Shown in pieces: positions 8,472 to 16,872 of a stretch of DNA of 64,000 nucleotides. Each line of letters starts with the position of its first letter. Position 1 is the first letter of the stretch. Position numbers and translations under genes: made by a program. The notes beneath the pieces are model-generated. The model was not told the DNA's origin. It was given only the letters and a program-made list of their open reading frames with translations, and searched no databases. The stretch lies in contig DATEHQ010000100.1 of NCBI GenBank assembly GCA_035279525.1, positions 1-64,000 of the forward strand, given 5' to 3'. The stretch is from DATEHQ01 sp035279525. GTDB lineage: Bacteria; Chloroflexota; Dormibacteria; Dormibacterales; Dormibacteraceae.

Positions 8472-9386
8472 ATGAATCGGAACAGGCGCTACCGCGGCTT
8501 TTTCTGGCCTGCCCTGCTGATCCTTGGCGGCATCCTCGCGCTGCTTGTCAACACGGGGCGGCTGTCGTCGGACAGGTTGGGCCTCTTGCTCGACCTGTGG
8601 CCTGTGGTCCTGATCGTGATCGGCCTCGAGCTCGTGATCGCTCATTCGATCCGGGGCGCGGCGGCCGAGGTCGCCGGTGCGGTGGTGGTGGTGCTCGCCA
8701 TCGCGGGGTCGCTCGCGTACATCGTGGTCGGGCCGGCTTCATACGGCGGCCTCAACCAGACGCTTGACTCGGTCGACACCAGCAACGGCGCATCGCGGAT
8801 GTCGCTGGAGATCGATGCCGGCTCCGCCTCGATCACCATCTCTTCTGACAGCTCACTCGGCAAGGACCTGTATCGCGCACACATCGAATACAGCGGTGCC
8901 ACACCCGACGTGGAGCTGGACCGCGCGGGCGGCACGCTGAAGATCTCACAATCGAACCGCGGTTTCGACTTCCTGGGGAGCCGGCGGTTCGTGCTCGACC
9001 TTCACCTGAACCCTGACGTGGCGTGGAGCATCACCGAGAACACGGGCGCGTCGACCGACGTCCAGAACCTGGCGGGAATCAAGCTGGCCTCGATGGAGCT
9101 GAACACCGGCGCGAGCCGGGAAGACATCACGCTCGGCCCGCCGTCGGGGGCGGTGGGGATCAGCATCAACGGTGGGGCGCTCACGGTGCACGTTCATCGG
9201 CCGAGCGCGGCGCCGGCGTCGATCAAGGTCTCGGGCGGAGCCGTGAGCCTGGACGCCGACGGCCGTCACTTCGGCGCCTTCGGCCAGGCCGACTACACAT
9301 CATCCGATTACGGCGCAGGGGCGGACCGCTATCAAATCACCGTCGACGGGGGCGCCTGCACCGTGACCCTCGACACCACGAGCTAG
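8472..9386 (+). CDS. LiaF/LiaI-like membrane protein with C-terminal toastrack-type beta domain
   Basis: The N-terminus has three hydrophobic segments, roughly residues 9-26 (FFWPALLILGGILALLV), 37-56 (LLLDLWPVVLIVIGLELVI) and 64-86, as in the LiaF transmembrane domain. From about residue 100 there are repeated Gly/Ser/Thr-rich beta stretches such as LEIDAGSASITIS and MELNTGASREDITL, which fit DUF2154/DUF4097-like toastrack folds. In Firmicutes such proteins take part in envelope-stress signalling. No LiaRS two-component genes lie nearby, so the role here is open. Its 3' end overlaps the convergent ftcD-like gene by 4 nt. Confidence 0.7.
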   Translation: MNRNRRYRGFFWPALLILGGILALLVNTGRLSSDRLGLLLDLWPVVLIVIGLELVIAHSIRGAAAEVAGAVVVVLAIAGSLAYIVVGPASYGGLNQTLDSVDTSNGASRMSLEIDAGSASITISSDSSLGKDLYRAHIEYSGATPDVELDRAGGTLKISQSNRGFDFLGSRRFVLDLHLNPDVAWSITENTGASTDVQNLAGIKLASMELNTGASREDITLGPPSGAVGISINGGALTVHVHRPSAAPASIKVSGGAVSLDADGRHFGAFGQADYTSSDYGAGADRYQITVDGGACTVTLDTTS

Positions 9387-10486
9387 CCTTCGGCGATGCG
9401 ACGATCCAGCGCCTCGACCCTCGCCCGGTAGACGGCCTCGGTGGCCGGCGTGATGGCACGACGCAGACCGCGGGCCGCTGTTCGAAGGTAGGTCTCAGCC
9501 TCGTCGTCCCGGACCCCTCCGGCCCGCAGGACCGGGACCAGGGCCGCTGACCTTTCGGCCGCCTCGAGGAACGAGTCCTGGCCGGCGTCGAGGTCGTGCA
9601 GCCAATCGGCGGTCCGCGAGAGGCGGGCCGCAAGCGCGAGGTGCTCCTCGGTCCCCAGCTGCACCGCGCGGAGATGGCCGATCAAGGCGCCCCGTGCGGC
9701 AAGCCGGCCCTCGAGGACGCGGTGCGCCGCCGCCCGATCGGCGGCAAACGCCGGGCACAGTCCGACGACCTGGGGTGCGCCGGTCGCGACCCCTCGGCGC
9801 TCGAGCTCGGCCATCAGCCGCGCGGGTGTGGTCTCCTCGAGGCGGAAGAGGTTCATCGAAAGCTGGACTCGTTTTCCCGAGAGCTCGAACGCAAGCGCCT
9901 GCACCCCACGGATGCCGGACTCCGTTTCCCGGATCGACCGGGCCAACGCGCGCGCGGCCACCACGTCGGTGTCGTAGAGGATCACGTTGAACGCGGCCAG
10001 GGGAGGCCGGGCTCCGACGGACACCGCGCCGGCCGTCGGATGGAGCGGCGGGCCGCCCACGTCGGGGGTCGCGCGCCCACCGCGGATGTCGGCCAGGCGC
10101 CACCGCTCGCCGTGCCCGTAAAAGAAGACAGGCACCTTCAGCTCGTCCCAGATGCGGTGTCCCACCTCGTGGGCCAGGTCGCGGCATGCCTCGAGCGTCG
10201 CCTCCGCCAGCGGGACGATCGGCACGACATCCGCGGCGCCGACGCGAGGATGCACGCCTGTGTGCTGTCGCACGTCGATTCGCTCCACCGCCTCGGCCAC
10301 CGTGGCCAGCAGGCCGTCGGCGAGGAGCTGCCGTCCCCCGGAGATGGAGATCACGAGCCGGTTGTGGTCCGGGTCAGCGTCTTCGTCGAGGAAATGTGCC
10401 TTGCGGGCCGCCTCTCCCAGAGCCGCGATCACGTCCTGGCGGCGGCCTTCCGAGAAGTTGGGCACCGACTCGAAAAGCTGGGCCAT
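9383..10486 (-). CDS. ftcD: glutamate formimidoyltransferase-type protein (FTCD N-domain family)
   Basis: Transfers a formimidoyl group from formiminoglutamate to tetrahydrofolate in histidine breakdown. The opening FESVPNFSEGR and the active-site segment DVRQHTGVHPRVGAADVVP, containing the presumed catalytic His, are diagnostic of the transferase. Residues about 1-280 cover the two FT subdomains. The last 90 residues are alpha-helical (LSRTADWLHDLDAGQDSF...) and too short to be an intact cyclodeaminase domain. No hut genes are nearby, so histidine catabolism is not supported by context. A TACCCT -10-like hexamer lies 10 nt upstream on the minus strand. Confidence 0.85.
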   Translation of the reverse strand: MAQLFESVPNFSEGRRQDVIAALGEAARKAHFLDEDADPDHNRLVISISGGRQLLADGLLATVAEAVERIDVRQHTGVHPRVGAADVVPIVPLAEATLEACRDLAHEVGHRIWDELKVPVFFYGHGERWRLADIRGGRATPDVGGPPLHPTAGAVSVGARPPLAAFNVILYDTDVVAARALARSIRETESGIRGVQALAFELSGKRVQLSMNLFRLEETTPARLMAELERRGVATGAPQVVGLCPAFAADRAAAHRVLEGRLAARGALIGHLRAVQLGTEEHLALAARLSRTADWLHDLDAGQDSFLEAAERSAALVPVLRAGGVRDDEAETYLRTAARGLRRAITPATEAVYRARVEALDRRIAEG

Positions 10487-10495
10487 GCGAAGAGC

Positions 10496-10502
10496 TAGGG
10501 TA
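10496..10502. promoter_or_regulatory. overlapping divergent -10 elements for ftcD (-) and acuC-like gene (+)
   Basis: Minus-strand TACCCT (10502-10497) is 10 nt before the ftcD ATG. Plus-strand TAGGGT (10496-10501) is 8 nt before the GTG at 10510. The two elements are almost perfectly superimposed on opposite strands. Confidence 0.45.
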
Positions 10503-10509
10503 AGTGGCC

Positions 10510-11616
10510 GTGCCAGGCCCGGTCGCGCTCGTCTATGGCGACGAGCTCATGAAGCACCACCTCTCCGACCAGCATCCGCTGCAGCCGATCCGCGTCAAGC
10601 TCGCGATGGAGCTCATCACCTCGACCGGCCTCATCGAGCATGCGCACCTGCTGCCACCGCGGGCCGCGTCCATCGAAGAGCTCGGGCTCGTCCATTCACG
10701 CGAGTACATCGACCTGGTGCGGAAGCTCAGCGACCCCGCGCAGCGCCGGCAGGTCACGCCCGATGAGGTCGACGGGGCGGGCTTCGCGTCCGCCGACAAC
10801 CCCATCTCCGACTCGCTGCACGAGGGCGCTTCGCTGGTCGCGGGCGCGAGCCTGGTCGGCGCGAACGCGATCGAAAGCGGGGCGGCGCTCCATGCGTTCA
10901 GCCCATCGGGCGGACTCCACCACGCGCACCGCGAGCGCGCCTCGGGCTTCTGCACGTACAACGACGCCGCCCTCGCATGCCGGTGGCTCGAGGAGCGCGG
11001 CCACCGCGTCGCGTACGTCGACGTCGACGTGCACCACGGGGATGGGGTGGAGGCCATCTTTCAGAGCGACGCCCAGGTCTTGACGATCAGCCTTCACGAG
11101 AGCGGACGCTATCTCTTTCCGGGCACAGGGTTCCCCGACGATTGCGGCGTCGGGGGCGGGCGCGGTGCGGCGGCGAACCTCCCGTTCTTCCCGTTCACCT
11201 GGGATGAGCCGTGGCTGCAGGCCTTTGAAAAGGTCGTGCCACCCCTGCTCCGGCGGTTCAAACCGACGGTGCTCGTGACGCAGGACGGATGCGACACGCA
11301 CCACCTGGATCCGCTCGCCCACCTCGCCGCCACGACGCGGATCTGGCCGCGGGTCGGTCGCATCTTCCACGAGCTGGCGCACGAGCTGTGCGACGGACGC
11401 TGGCTAGCGCTGGGCGGAGGCGGTTACGCGATCTACGAGGTCGTGCCCCGCGCCTGGACGCTGCTGTTCGCTGAGATGGTGGAGCGCCCAGACCTGGTGG
11501 CTGAGGTCGACGACACGGATGGCCCGCTGCCGGCGCCCGACGCCCAGGAGCGGGTGTGGTCGTCGCTGCGCGAGAACCTCGACCGCCTGGGCGTGGTCCA
11601 TGGGATGAAGTTCTAA
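10510..11616 (+). CDS. acuC: histone deacetylase family protein, AcuC-like
   Basis: A zinc-dependent lysine deacetylase-fold enzyme of about 368 residues. The catalytic and metal-binding blocks are all present: SGGLHHAHRERASGFCTYND, the zinc motif VDVDVHHGDGVEAIF, the ISLHESGRYLFPGTG loop, and the third-ligand region TQDGCDTHHLDPL. In Bacillus, AcuC deacetylates acetyl-CoA synthetase; no acs gene is seen here, so the substrate is unproven. An upstream in-frame GTG at 10504 is possible. 10510 was chosen because it sits 8 nt after TAGGGT. Confidence 0.88.
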   Translation: MPGPVALVYGDELMKHHLSDQHPLQPIRVKLAMELITSTGLIEHAHLLPPRAASIEELGLVHSREYIDLVRKLSDPAQRRQVTPDEVDGAGFASADNPISDSLHEGASLVAGASLVGANAIESGAALHAFSPSGGLHHAHRERASGFCTYNDAALACRWLEERGHRVAYVDVDVHHGDGVEAIFQSDAQVLTISLHESGRYLFPGTGFPDDCGVGGGRGAAANLPFFPFTWDEPWLQAFEKVVPPLLRRFKPTVLVTQDGCDTHHLDPLAHLAATTRIWPRVGRIFHELAHELCDGRWLALGGGGYAIYEVVPRAWTLLFAEMVERPDLVAEVDDTDGPLPAPDAQERVWSSLRENLDRLGVVHGMKF

Positions 11617-11625
11617 GCTGACCGG

Positions 11626-11964
11626 GTGAGGCTCGACGCTTACACGGTGGTCTTCCTTCGCCGGCCTCCGGATGCGCCTCAGCTGAGCGATGAAGAGCTG
11701 GATGCGCTGCAGGCCGAGCACCTGGCGTTCAACGACCGCATGCGCGGCGAGGGCCACGCGCTCACGACCGGGCCGCTGACCGATCAGCCCGACGTGTCGC
11801 TGCGTGGAATCAGTGTGTTCCGAACGTCGATCGAGGAAACGAGGTCGCTGATGGAGAGGGACGCCTCCGTACGCGCGGGCCGGCTCGCGATCGAGGTGTG
11901 CACCTGGCTCGTACCTGCCGGCACGCTCGGCGACCGTCCGGCCGGCACCGTCGAGATCGACTGA
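11626..11964 (+). CDS. YCII-related domain protein
   Basis: A 112-residue protein of the YCII/dimeric alpha-beta barrel superfamily. The pattern YTVVFLRRPPDAP followed by a helix ending HLAFNDRMRGEGHALTTGPL matches the family. Members are small dimeric proteins of mostly unknown function; the active-site His/Asp pair seen in some of them is not obvious here. It starts with GTG at 11626, 9 nt after the deacetylase gene, so it is probably in the same transcript. It converges on rpmB 28 nt away. Confidence 0.75.
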   Translation: MRLDAYTVVFLRRPPDAPQLSDEELDALQAEHLAFNDRMRGEGHALTTGPLTDQPDVSLRGISVFRTSIEETRSLMERDASVRAGRLAIEVCTWLVPAGTLGDRPAGTVEID

Positions 11965-11992
11965 TGGCCTGGTTGACGGCGAGGAAAAAAGA

Positions 11993-12172
11993 CTAGGCGG
12001 AGTAAGTCCTCAGGCAGCGGGTGCAGATGCGCGCCCGGACGGTGCGCCCGGCCACCGTCACGCGACCCATCTGGAGGTTGGGCATGAACCTCCGGTTGAC
12101 CCGGTTCTTGGCGTGGCTGACGTGGTGTCCGTACTGCGGCTCCTTGCCGCAAATCGCGCATCGCTTGGCCAT
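11993..12172 (-). CDS. rpmB: 50S ribosomal protein L28
   Basis: A 59-residue L28 of the short bacterial type: MAKRCAICGKEPQYGHHVSH at the start, the central NRRFMPNLQ, and RICTRCLRTYSA at the end. Two CxxC pairs (CAIC, CTRC) are retained, so this is a zinc-binding form. The ATG at 12172 has a Shine-Dalgarno GGAAGGTG just upstream. The in-frame upstream extension to 12244 has no family counterpart. A T-run follows the stop codon on the minus strand (about 11972-11977) and may be part of a terminator. It is divergent from the asp23-like gene. Confidence 0.96.
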   Translation of the reverse strand: MAKRCAICGKEPQYGHHVSHAKNRVNRRFMPNLQMGRVTVAGRTVRARICTRCLRTYSA

Positions 12173-12234
12173 GAGGCACCTTCCGCTTGGAGTTGGGCGC
12201 GAGTACGCCGCAAGAGGCGAATTCGCGGACGTGA

Positions 12235-12244
12235 ATTGTACCAT
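12235..12244. promoter_or_regulatory. divergent -10 elements between rpmB (-) and asp23-like gene (+)
   Basis: Minus-strand TACAAT (12240-12235), close to consensus, would give rpmB a leader of about 55 nt containing its Shine-Dalgarno. Plus-strand TACCAT (12239-12244) lies 10 nt before the ATG at 12255. The two hexamers overlap. Confidence 0.5.
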
Positions 12245-12254
12245 GGGCCTTCAG

Positions 12255-12632
12255 ATGGCCTCCAAGACGACGCCCGCGCTGATCCAGGCTCGCCAGTGGG
12301 GCCGGATCGAGGTCTTCCCCTCGGCGGTGGCGGCGATCGCCGGCCACGCGGCGCTCGGCTGCTACGGCATCAGCGGCATGGCCGGTCGTGGCCTGCGCGA
12401 CGGCTTCGCCGAGCTGCTGCACCGGGAGAACGTCGATCGGGGCGTTGACGTGGTCGGCGTCGAGGGCGGACTGGCGATCGACGTGTACGTGATCGTCCAG
12501 TACGGGATGCGAATCTCGGAGGTTGCGCACAACCTCCAGGAGACCGTCAAGTTCGAGGTGGAGCGCTCGGTGAACGTGTCGGTGGTCCAGGTCAACGTGA
12601 ACGTCCAGGGCGTGCGCGAGGAACGGCCCTGA
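12255..12632 (+). CDS. Asp23/Gls24 family envelope stress response protein
   Basis: A 125-residue Asp23/YloU-type protein. The helix-strand block IEVFPSAVAAIAGHAALGCY, the later GLAIDVYVIVQYGMRISEVA and the final VNVSVVQVNVNVQGV strand are typical. In Gram-positives, Asp23 proteins are membrane-associated and the yloU-yloV(fakA) pairing is widely conserved, as here: fakA begins 4 nt after the stop. The ATG at 12255 was chosen over 12243 because of the 10-nt spacing to TACCAT. The exact function is not known. Confidence 0.85.
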   Translation: MASKTTPALIQARQWGRIEVFPSAVAAIAGHAALGCYGISGMAGRGLRDGFAELLHRENVDRGVDVVGVEGGLAIDVYVIVQYGMRISEVAHNLQETVKFEVERSVNVSVVQVNVNVQGVREERP

Positions 12633-12636
12633 CCGA

Positions 12637-14274
12637 ATGGTGGCTGAGAAGGCGGTAGGGGTGGACGGACCTCTGTACAAGCGCGCCCTCCTCGGCAGCC
12701 TCAGCTGGTTGTCGGCGAACCACGAGGAGGTGAATCGCCTCAACGTGTTTCCGGTGCCCGACGGCGACACCGGCACCAACATGCTGCTGACCCTGCAGTC
12801 GGCCGTCGAAGACATCAAGGAATCGAGCGCGGCCGACGTGAGCAAGATCGCCAAGCTCGCCTCCCATGGGAGTCTCATGGGCGCGCGCGGCAACTCGGGC
12901 GTCATCCTGTCCCAGATCTTTCGTGGCTTCGCGCGAGCCGTGGAAGGCAAGAGCTCCCTCACGCCGGCGGAGCTCGCCGACGCGTTCGAGGAGGCGGCCA
13001 ACGCGGCGTATCGAGCGGTCAACAAGCCGACCGAAGGGACCATCCTCACCGTGGCGCGCGAGGCTGGACGAGCGGCATCGGCGGCGGCGCTGAACGCCGA
13101 CGCCTCGGTGCCCAAGGTCATCGCGGCCGCGGCGAGCGGCGCCAAGACCGCCGTGCTGAAGACCCCGAGCCAGCTCCAGATCCTGCGCGACGCGGGCGTC
13201 GTCGACGCCGGCGGGTTCGGGCTGCAGATCATCCTCGAGGGCATGCTGCGCACGGTCGGAGAATCGGCGGACAGCACCGGTGGGACCGCAGAGCCGAGGC
13301 CGGTGGTGGTGCCCGCGGCTCAGGCTTCGATGGAGCTGCCGGAGGGAGGCTGGGGCTACTGCACCGAGTTCCTCATAGAGGGCAACCGCCTCGACACCGA
13401 CGTCATCCGGGGTCAGATCGAAGCGCTTGGCAACTCGGTGCTGGTCGTGGGCGAGCCGGAGCTCGTCAAGGTGCACGTGCACACGGACGATCCCACCAGC
13501 GTCATCAACCTGGCCGGCAAGCACGGGCGACTGCTGAAGCTGAGCGTCGGTGACATGTCGACGCAGCACAGAAGGATCCTCGAGGGCGCCGGCGCGGCGA
13601 CGAGGCCGCCGCGCCAGAACGGTGTAGGCGTGGTCGCGGTCGCGGCGGGCACCGGGTTGGTCGAGATCCTTCGCGGGCTTGGAGTCGACGCGATCGTCGA
13701 GGGCGGCCAGACCATGAACCCGAGCACGCAGGACATGCTCACCGCGGTCGAATCGCTGCCGTACGACGAGGTGATCCTCCTGCCCAACAACCACAACGTG
13801 GTGCCTGCGGCCAAGCAGGTGCTGGGCTTGACCAAGAAGAAGGTGCGGGTGATCGAGACCAACAGCGTCCCGCAGGGCGTGGCCGCGGTGGTGGCGTTCA
13901 GGCCGGAGCGGTCCGGCCCCGAGAACCTCAAGGCCATGCAGAGCGAGGCCGCGCGAGTGCAGACGATCGAGGTCACTCATGCCGTTCGCGACACGCGGTC
14001 GAACGGGCTGAGGGTCAAGAAGGGCGACGTGATCGGCCTCATCAACGAGAAGCTCGAGTTCACGGGGAGCGACTACGTCGACGTCGTCAAGAAGGCGCTC
14101 GGCAAGCTTGGACCGGACTCATACGAGCTCGTCACCGTGTACCGCGGTGAGCAGGCAAGCGACGAGGAGATGGCCCACCTGGAGTCTGAGCTGAGGACGA
14201 ACTACCCCGGACTCGAGGTCGAAGTCCAGAACGGCGGCCAGCACCACTACCCTTTCATCCTCTCGGTCGAATAG
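12637..14274 (+). CDS. fakA: fatty acid kinase catalytic subunit FakA (DAK2-domain YloV family)
   Basis: FakA phosphorylates fatty acids presented by a FakB/DegV protein, yielding acyl-phosphate for phospholipid synthesis. The 545-residue chain has an N-terminal DAK2/DhaL kinase domain with the Mg-ATP motif NVFPVPDGDTGTNML (about residues 35-49) and GSLMGARGNSGVILSQ. The middle domain begins near GGWGYCTEFLIEG, with the C-terminal FakA region ending in the segment KVRVIETNSVPQGVAAV and following helices. The partner DegV gene is 23 nt downstream, which strengthens the kinase assignment over other DAK2 roles. Confidence 0.9.
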   Translation: MVAEKAVGVDGPLYKRALLGSLSWLSANHEEVNRLNVFPVPDGDTGTNMLLTLQSAVEDIKESSAADVSKIAKLASHGSLMGARGNSGVILSQIFRGFARAVEGKSSLTPAELADAFEEAANAAYRAVNKPTEGTILTVAREAGRAASAAALNADASVPKVIAAAASGAKTAVLKTPSQLQILRDAGVVDAGGFGLQIILEGMLRTVGESADSTGGTAEPRPVVVPAAQASMELPEGGWGYCTEFLIEGNRLDTDVIRGQIEALGNSVLVVGEPELVKVHVHTDDPTSVINLAGKHGRLLKLSVGDMSTQHRRILEGAGAATRPPRQNGVGVVAVAAGTGLVEILRGLGVDAIVEGGQTMNPSTQDMLTAVESLPYDEVILLPNNHNVVPAAKQVLGLTKKKVRVIETNSVPQGVAAVVAFRPERSGPENLKAMQSEAARVQTIEVTHAVRDTRSNGLRVKKGDVIGLINEKLEFTGSDYVDVVKKALGKLGPDSYELVTVYRGEQASDEEMAHLESELRTNYPGLEVEVQNGGQHHYPFILSVE

Positions 14275-14297
14275 TCGCCGCTGCGCAACGGACCGGC

Positions 14298-15125
14298 TTG
14301 AAGCGGCGCTTCGCGGTGGTGACCGACTCGACGGCCGACCTGCCCGACGAATGGAGGGACCGGTACGGCATCGAGGTCGTTCCACTGAAGGTCGTCTTCG
14401 GCACTGAGACTTTTCGCGACCGCATCGACATCAGCCACGAGGAGTTCTTTCGTCGCCTCACTGCGTCGACGAAGCTGCCCACCACGTCAGCCCCGTCGCC
14501 TGGCGATTTCGCGGAGGTCTTCAAGCGTCTCGCCACCGAGTACGAGGCGTGCATCTCGATCCACATCGGCGCCCAGCTCTCCGCCACGGCCGAGGCCGCC
14601 CGTGTCGGCGCGCAGCAGGTCGATGGGTTTCCGGTCACCGTGATCGATAGCGGGACGGTGACCATGCCGATCGCATTTCTCTGCCGCGTGGCCGCGGAAT
14701 CGGCGTCGGTCGAGGAGGCGACCGCCGCCGTCGAGGAGCGAGTCCCGAAGTGCCGGGTCCTTGCCCTTCTCGACACGCTGCGCTACCTGGAGATGGGAGG
14801 TCGGATCGGGCGGGCGCAGGCAGCGATCGGGACGATGCTGGACCTGAAACCGCTGCTGCTCGTGGTGGACCGGGAGATCAAGCCGGTCGATCGCGTGCGA
14901 ACGCGGTCCCGGGCGATCCCGAGGATGATCGAGCACTTCCGCGGCGACCTTCCCGTCGAGCACATGGCGGTGATGCACGCGCAAGCGGCGGACGAGGCGG
15001 AGCAGATCGCGGCAGATCTCCGCAAGGAGTTTCCTGACGCCGAGATACCCATCGGTCAGATTGGATCCGTGCTCGGCACCCACACCGGCCCGAAGGCGAT
15101 GGGCCTCGTTTACATCAAGAGGTGA
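14298..15125 (+). CDS. degV: DegV family fatty-acid-binding protein (FakB-like)
   Basis: DegV/FakB proteins bind one fatty acid and present its carboxyl group to FakA. The 275-residue protein has the opening VVTDSTADLP, the motif LPTTSAPSPGDF whose TS residues contact the carboxylate in known structures, and RYLEMGGRIGRAQAAIGTML. The start is TTG at 14298, the only start compatible with the conserved KRRFAVVTDS opening. It directly follows fakA. Its 3' end overlaps the convergent DUF2236 gene by 11 nt. Confidence 0.9.
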   Translation: MKRRFAVVTDSTADLPDEWRDRYGIEVVPLKVVFGTETFRDRIDISHEEFFRRLTASTKLPTTSAPSPGDFAEVFKRLATEYEACISIHIGAQLSATAEAARVGAQQVDGFPVTVIDSGTVTMPIAFLCRVAAESASVEEATAAVEERVPKCRVLALLDTLRYLEMGGRIGRAQAAIGTMLDLKPLLLVVDREIKPVDRVRTRSRAIPRMIEHFRGDLPVEHMAVMHAQAADEAEQIAADLRKEFPDAEIPIGQIGSVLGTHTGPKAMGLVYIKR

Positions 15126-15912
15126 TCGAGAAGGATCCCTTCAGCGTCACGTTGTGGCCCGGCAGCGGCCACACCCGGATGACCGGCGGGGTGACCGCGA
15201 TCAGGCGGGGGAGCGCGATCACGAACAGGCGAAAGACCCGTTGCTGCGGCCGGCCCCACGGCAGGCCGTACTGCGCTCGAAGGGTCGGCGGCAGCAGGCC
15301 CGCGGTGACTGCCTCGAACGGGACCATCGCGCGACCCGGTAGGAGTCGGAGCCGGGGGCGCAGCACTTGCTTCCCGAGCTCTCTGGCGCGTGCGTCGACG
15401 GCGACACGGCCTCCGGGAGACATCATCGACTCGACGTAGGCATCGAAGTCGCGCACAGCGGCCGGAAACCGATCGCGAGGTATGCCCAGCAGCTCACCCA
15501 GCAGCTTCGACTCCTGGTAGAAGTCTTCGCGGTCGCGGGCCGACAGTGGGCGGACGAAGGTCTCGTACGTGACGAGCGCGGAATCGACCAGCGTCGCATG
15601 GACCCACATCAGCAGGTCGGGATCGAGGGCGCGATAGCTCGCGCCGCGCACCCGACCATGGGCATGGTTGACTGCACGCGCCGCGGCCAGCGCGGTGTCG
15701 CGGTCGCCGAAGACGATCGCCATCGTCATCCGGATCGTCCGCCGCAGGCGGCGGATGGGGTTCGTGCGGAAGTCGGAATGCTCATCCACACCGAGCGCGA
15801 CCTTGGGGTGGGCGAGCTGCATGAGCAACGCGCGCCCGCCACCGAGGAGCAGCACGTTCTCGCGGCTCACGCGCCGGGTGATCGAATCGTCGGCGTAGAG
15901 ACCGGGCCGCAT
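15115..15912 (-). CDS. DUF2236 / oxygenase MpaB family protein
   Basis: A 265-residue protein of the ER-bound oxygenase MpaB/latex-clearing-like family. Recognisable blocks are RENVLLLGGGRALLMQLAHP near the start, AVNHAHGRVRG, and DLLMWVHATLVDSAL, which hold the His residues expected to bind haem in characterised relatives. Substrates vary widely in the family and none can be named here. It is a single gene on the minus strand, upstream of nothing obvious, and is convergent with degV. Confidence 0.8.
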   Translation of the reverse strand: MRPGLYADDSITRRVSRENVLLLGGGRALLMQLAHPKVALGVDEHSDFRTNPIRRLRRTIRMTMAIVFGDRDTALAAARAVNHAHGRVRGASYRALDPDLLMWVHATLVDSALVTYETFVRPLSARDREDFYQESKLLGELLGIPRDRFPAAVRDFDAYVESMMSPGGRVAVDARARELGKQVLRPRLRLLPGRAMVPFEAVTAGLLPPTLRAQYGLPWGRPQQRVFRLFVIALPRLIAVTPPVIRVWPLPGHNVTLKGSFSITS

Positions 15913-15940
15913 CAGGGGCGCTCAGCCAATCGATTCGGCA

Positions 15941-16846
15941 CTAGCTCGTCGCATTCGCCATCTCCGCGTTGAACCTGTCGATGAGTGGCTTGTAGTAGTC
16001 GGTGATCTCGGTGTTGATCTTGTCGTAGTTGTACGCGCTGAGGGTGTTCGCATCCGCGCCGACCGCAGAGCTCGCGGTGGCCACTGCGGCGTCATCACCC
16101 GCCCTGGACGCGTCGACCAGCTTGCCGTAATCCGTCGCGAGGCTCTGCCAGTCGGTCATTGCGCTCTTCAGCTCGACGGGCAGGCCGGGGGCGCCGGACA
16201 TCTGCAGCGCGGTGTTCACGTCTGCGGTCATCTGGTCGACGGCCGTCCGGGCGGCGGCCCAGTCGCCGGCTCCCGCGGCGGTGATGGCGCCTTCGAAGTC
16301 CTGCGCCGACTTGATGAACGCCTCCCAGAACTGGCCGTCCTGCATGTAGTCGGCCGCCACGGTTCGCGCGCTCGACAGCGCGAGCCGGGCGTGGGAGATG
16401 CGCCTGGTCTCCCGGTCCAGGCTCGAACGGCTGAGCGCTGTCAGCCACGGCAGCTGGCCCAGGCCGTGCGAGGCGCTCACCAGGGCCTGGTCGTCATGGT
16501 CGATGGTGAGGGCCGCCGATCGCGATCCCGCGAGCCACTGGTCCACGGCGGCCTTGGCCTGCGTCGGGTTGTAGGTGGAGCTGCTGCTCAAGGCGGTGAA
16601 CGTGCTATTCACGTCGTTGAAGGATTTGTTGAGACTGTTCTGATGCGATACCACGTTGTCGAGGGTTCGATCGGCTCCGCCGATGAGCGTTGCCGTGAAG
16701 GCGAAGCCGACCACGGCGTAGCCGACAATGGCGCCCAGCACGGCGGCCACCACGAGCACCGTGGCGACCGTCCGGCGCAGGCCGGTGTTCGGGCGCGACG
16801 AAGCAGCGGCAGGCTCCACGCTGGACTTCATCTCGGGAGATTGCAT
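15941..16846 (-). CDS. uncharacterised single-pass membrane protein with helical extracellular region
   Basis: I do not recognise a named family. From the ATG at 16846 the chain is 301 residues: a short Pro/Ser-rich cytoplasmic N-terminus, one hydrophobic segment at about residues 27-53 (VATVLVVAAVLGAIVGYAVV and on), then a long alanine-rich, mostly helical outer region with repeated Ala/Asp/Ser patterns and no cysteine. It could be a sensor-like or surface protein. An upstream in-frame start at 16921 would overlap recG and is unlikely. It is divergent from recG across 26 nt. Confidence 0.6.
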   Translation of the reverse strand: MQSPEMKSSVEPAAASSRPNTGLRRTVATVLVVAAVLGAIVGYAVVGFAFTATLIGGADRTLDNVVSHQNSLNKSFNDVNSTFTALSSSSTYNPTQAKAAVDQWLAGSRSAALTIDHDDQALVSASHGLGQLPWLTALSRSSLDRETRRISHARLALSSARTVAADYMQDGQFWEAFIKSAQDFEGAITAAGAGDWAAARTAVDQMTADVNTALQMSGAPGLPVELKSAMTDWQSLATDYGKLVDASRAGDDAAVATASSAVGADANTLSAYNYDKINTEITDYYKPLIDRFNAEMANATS

Positions 16847-16872
16847 TCGATTTGGATCTCGAAATAGCTTAG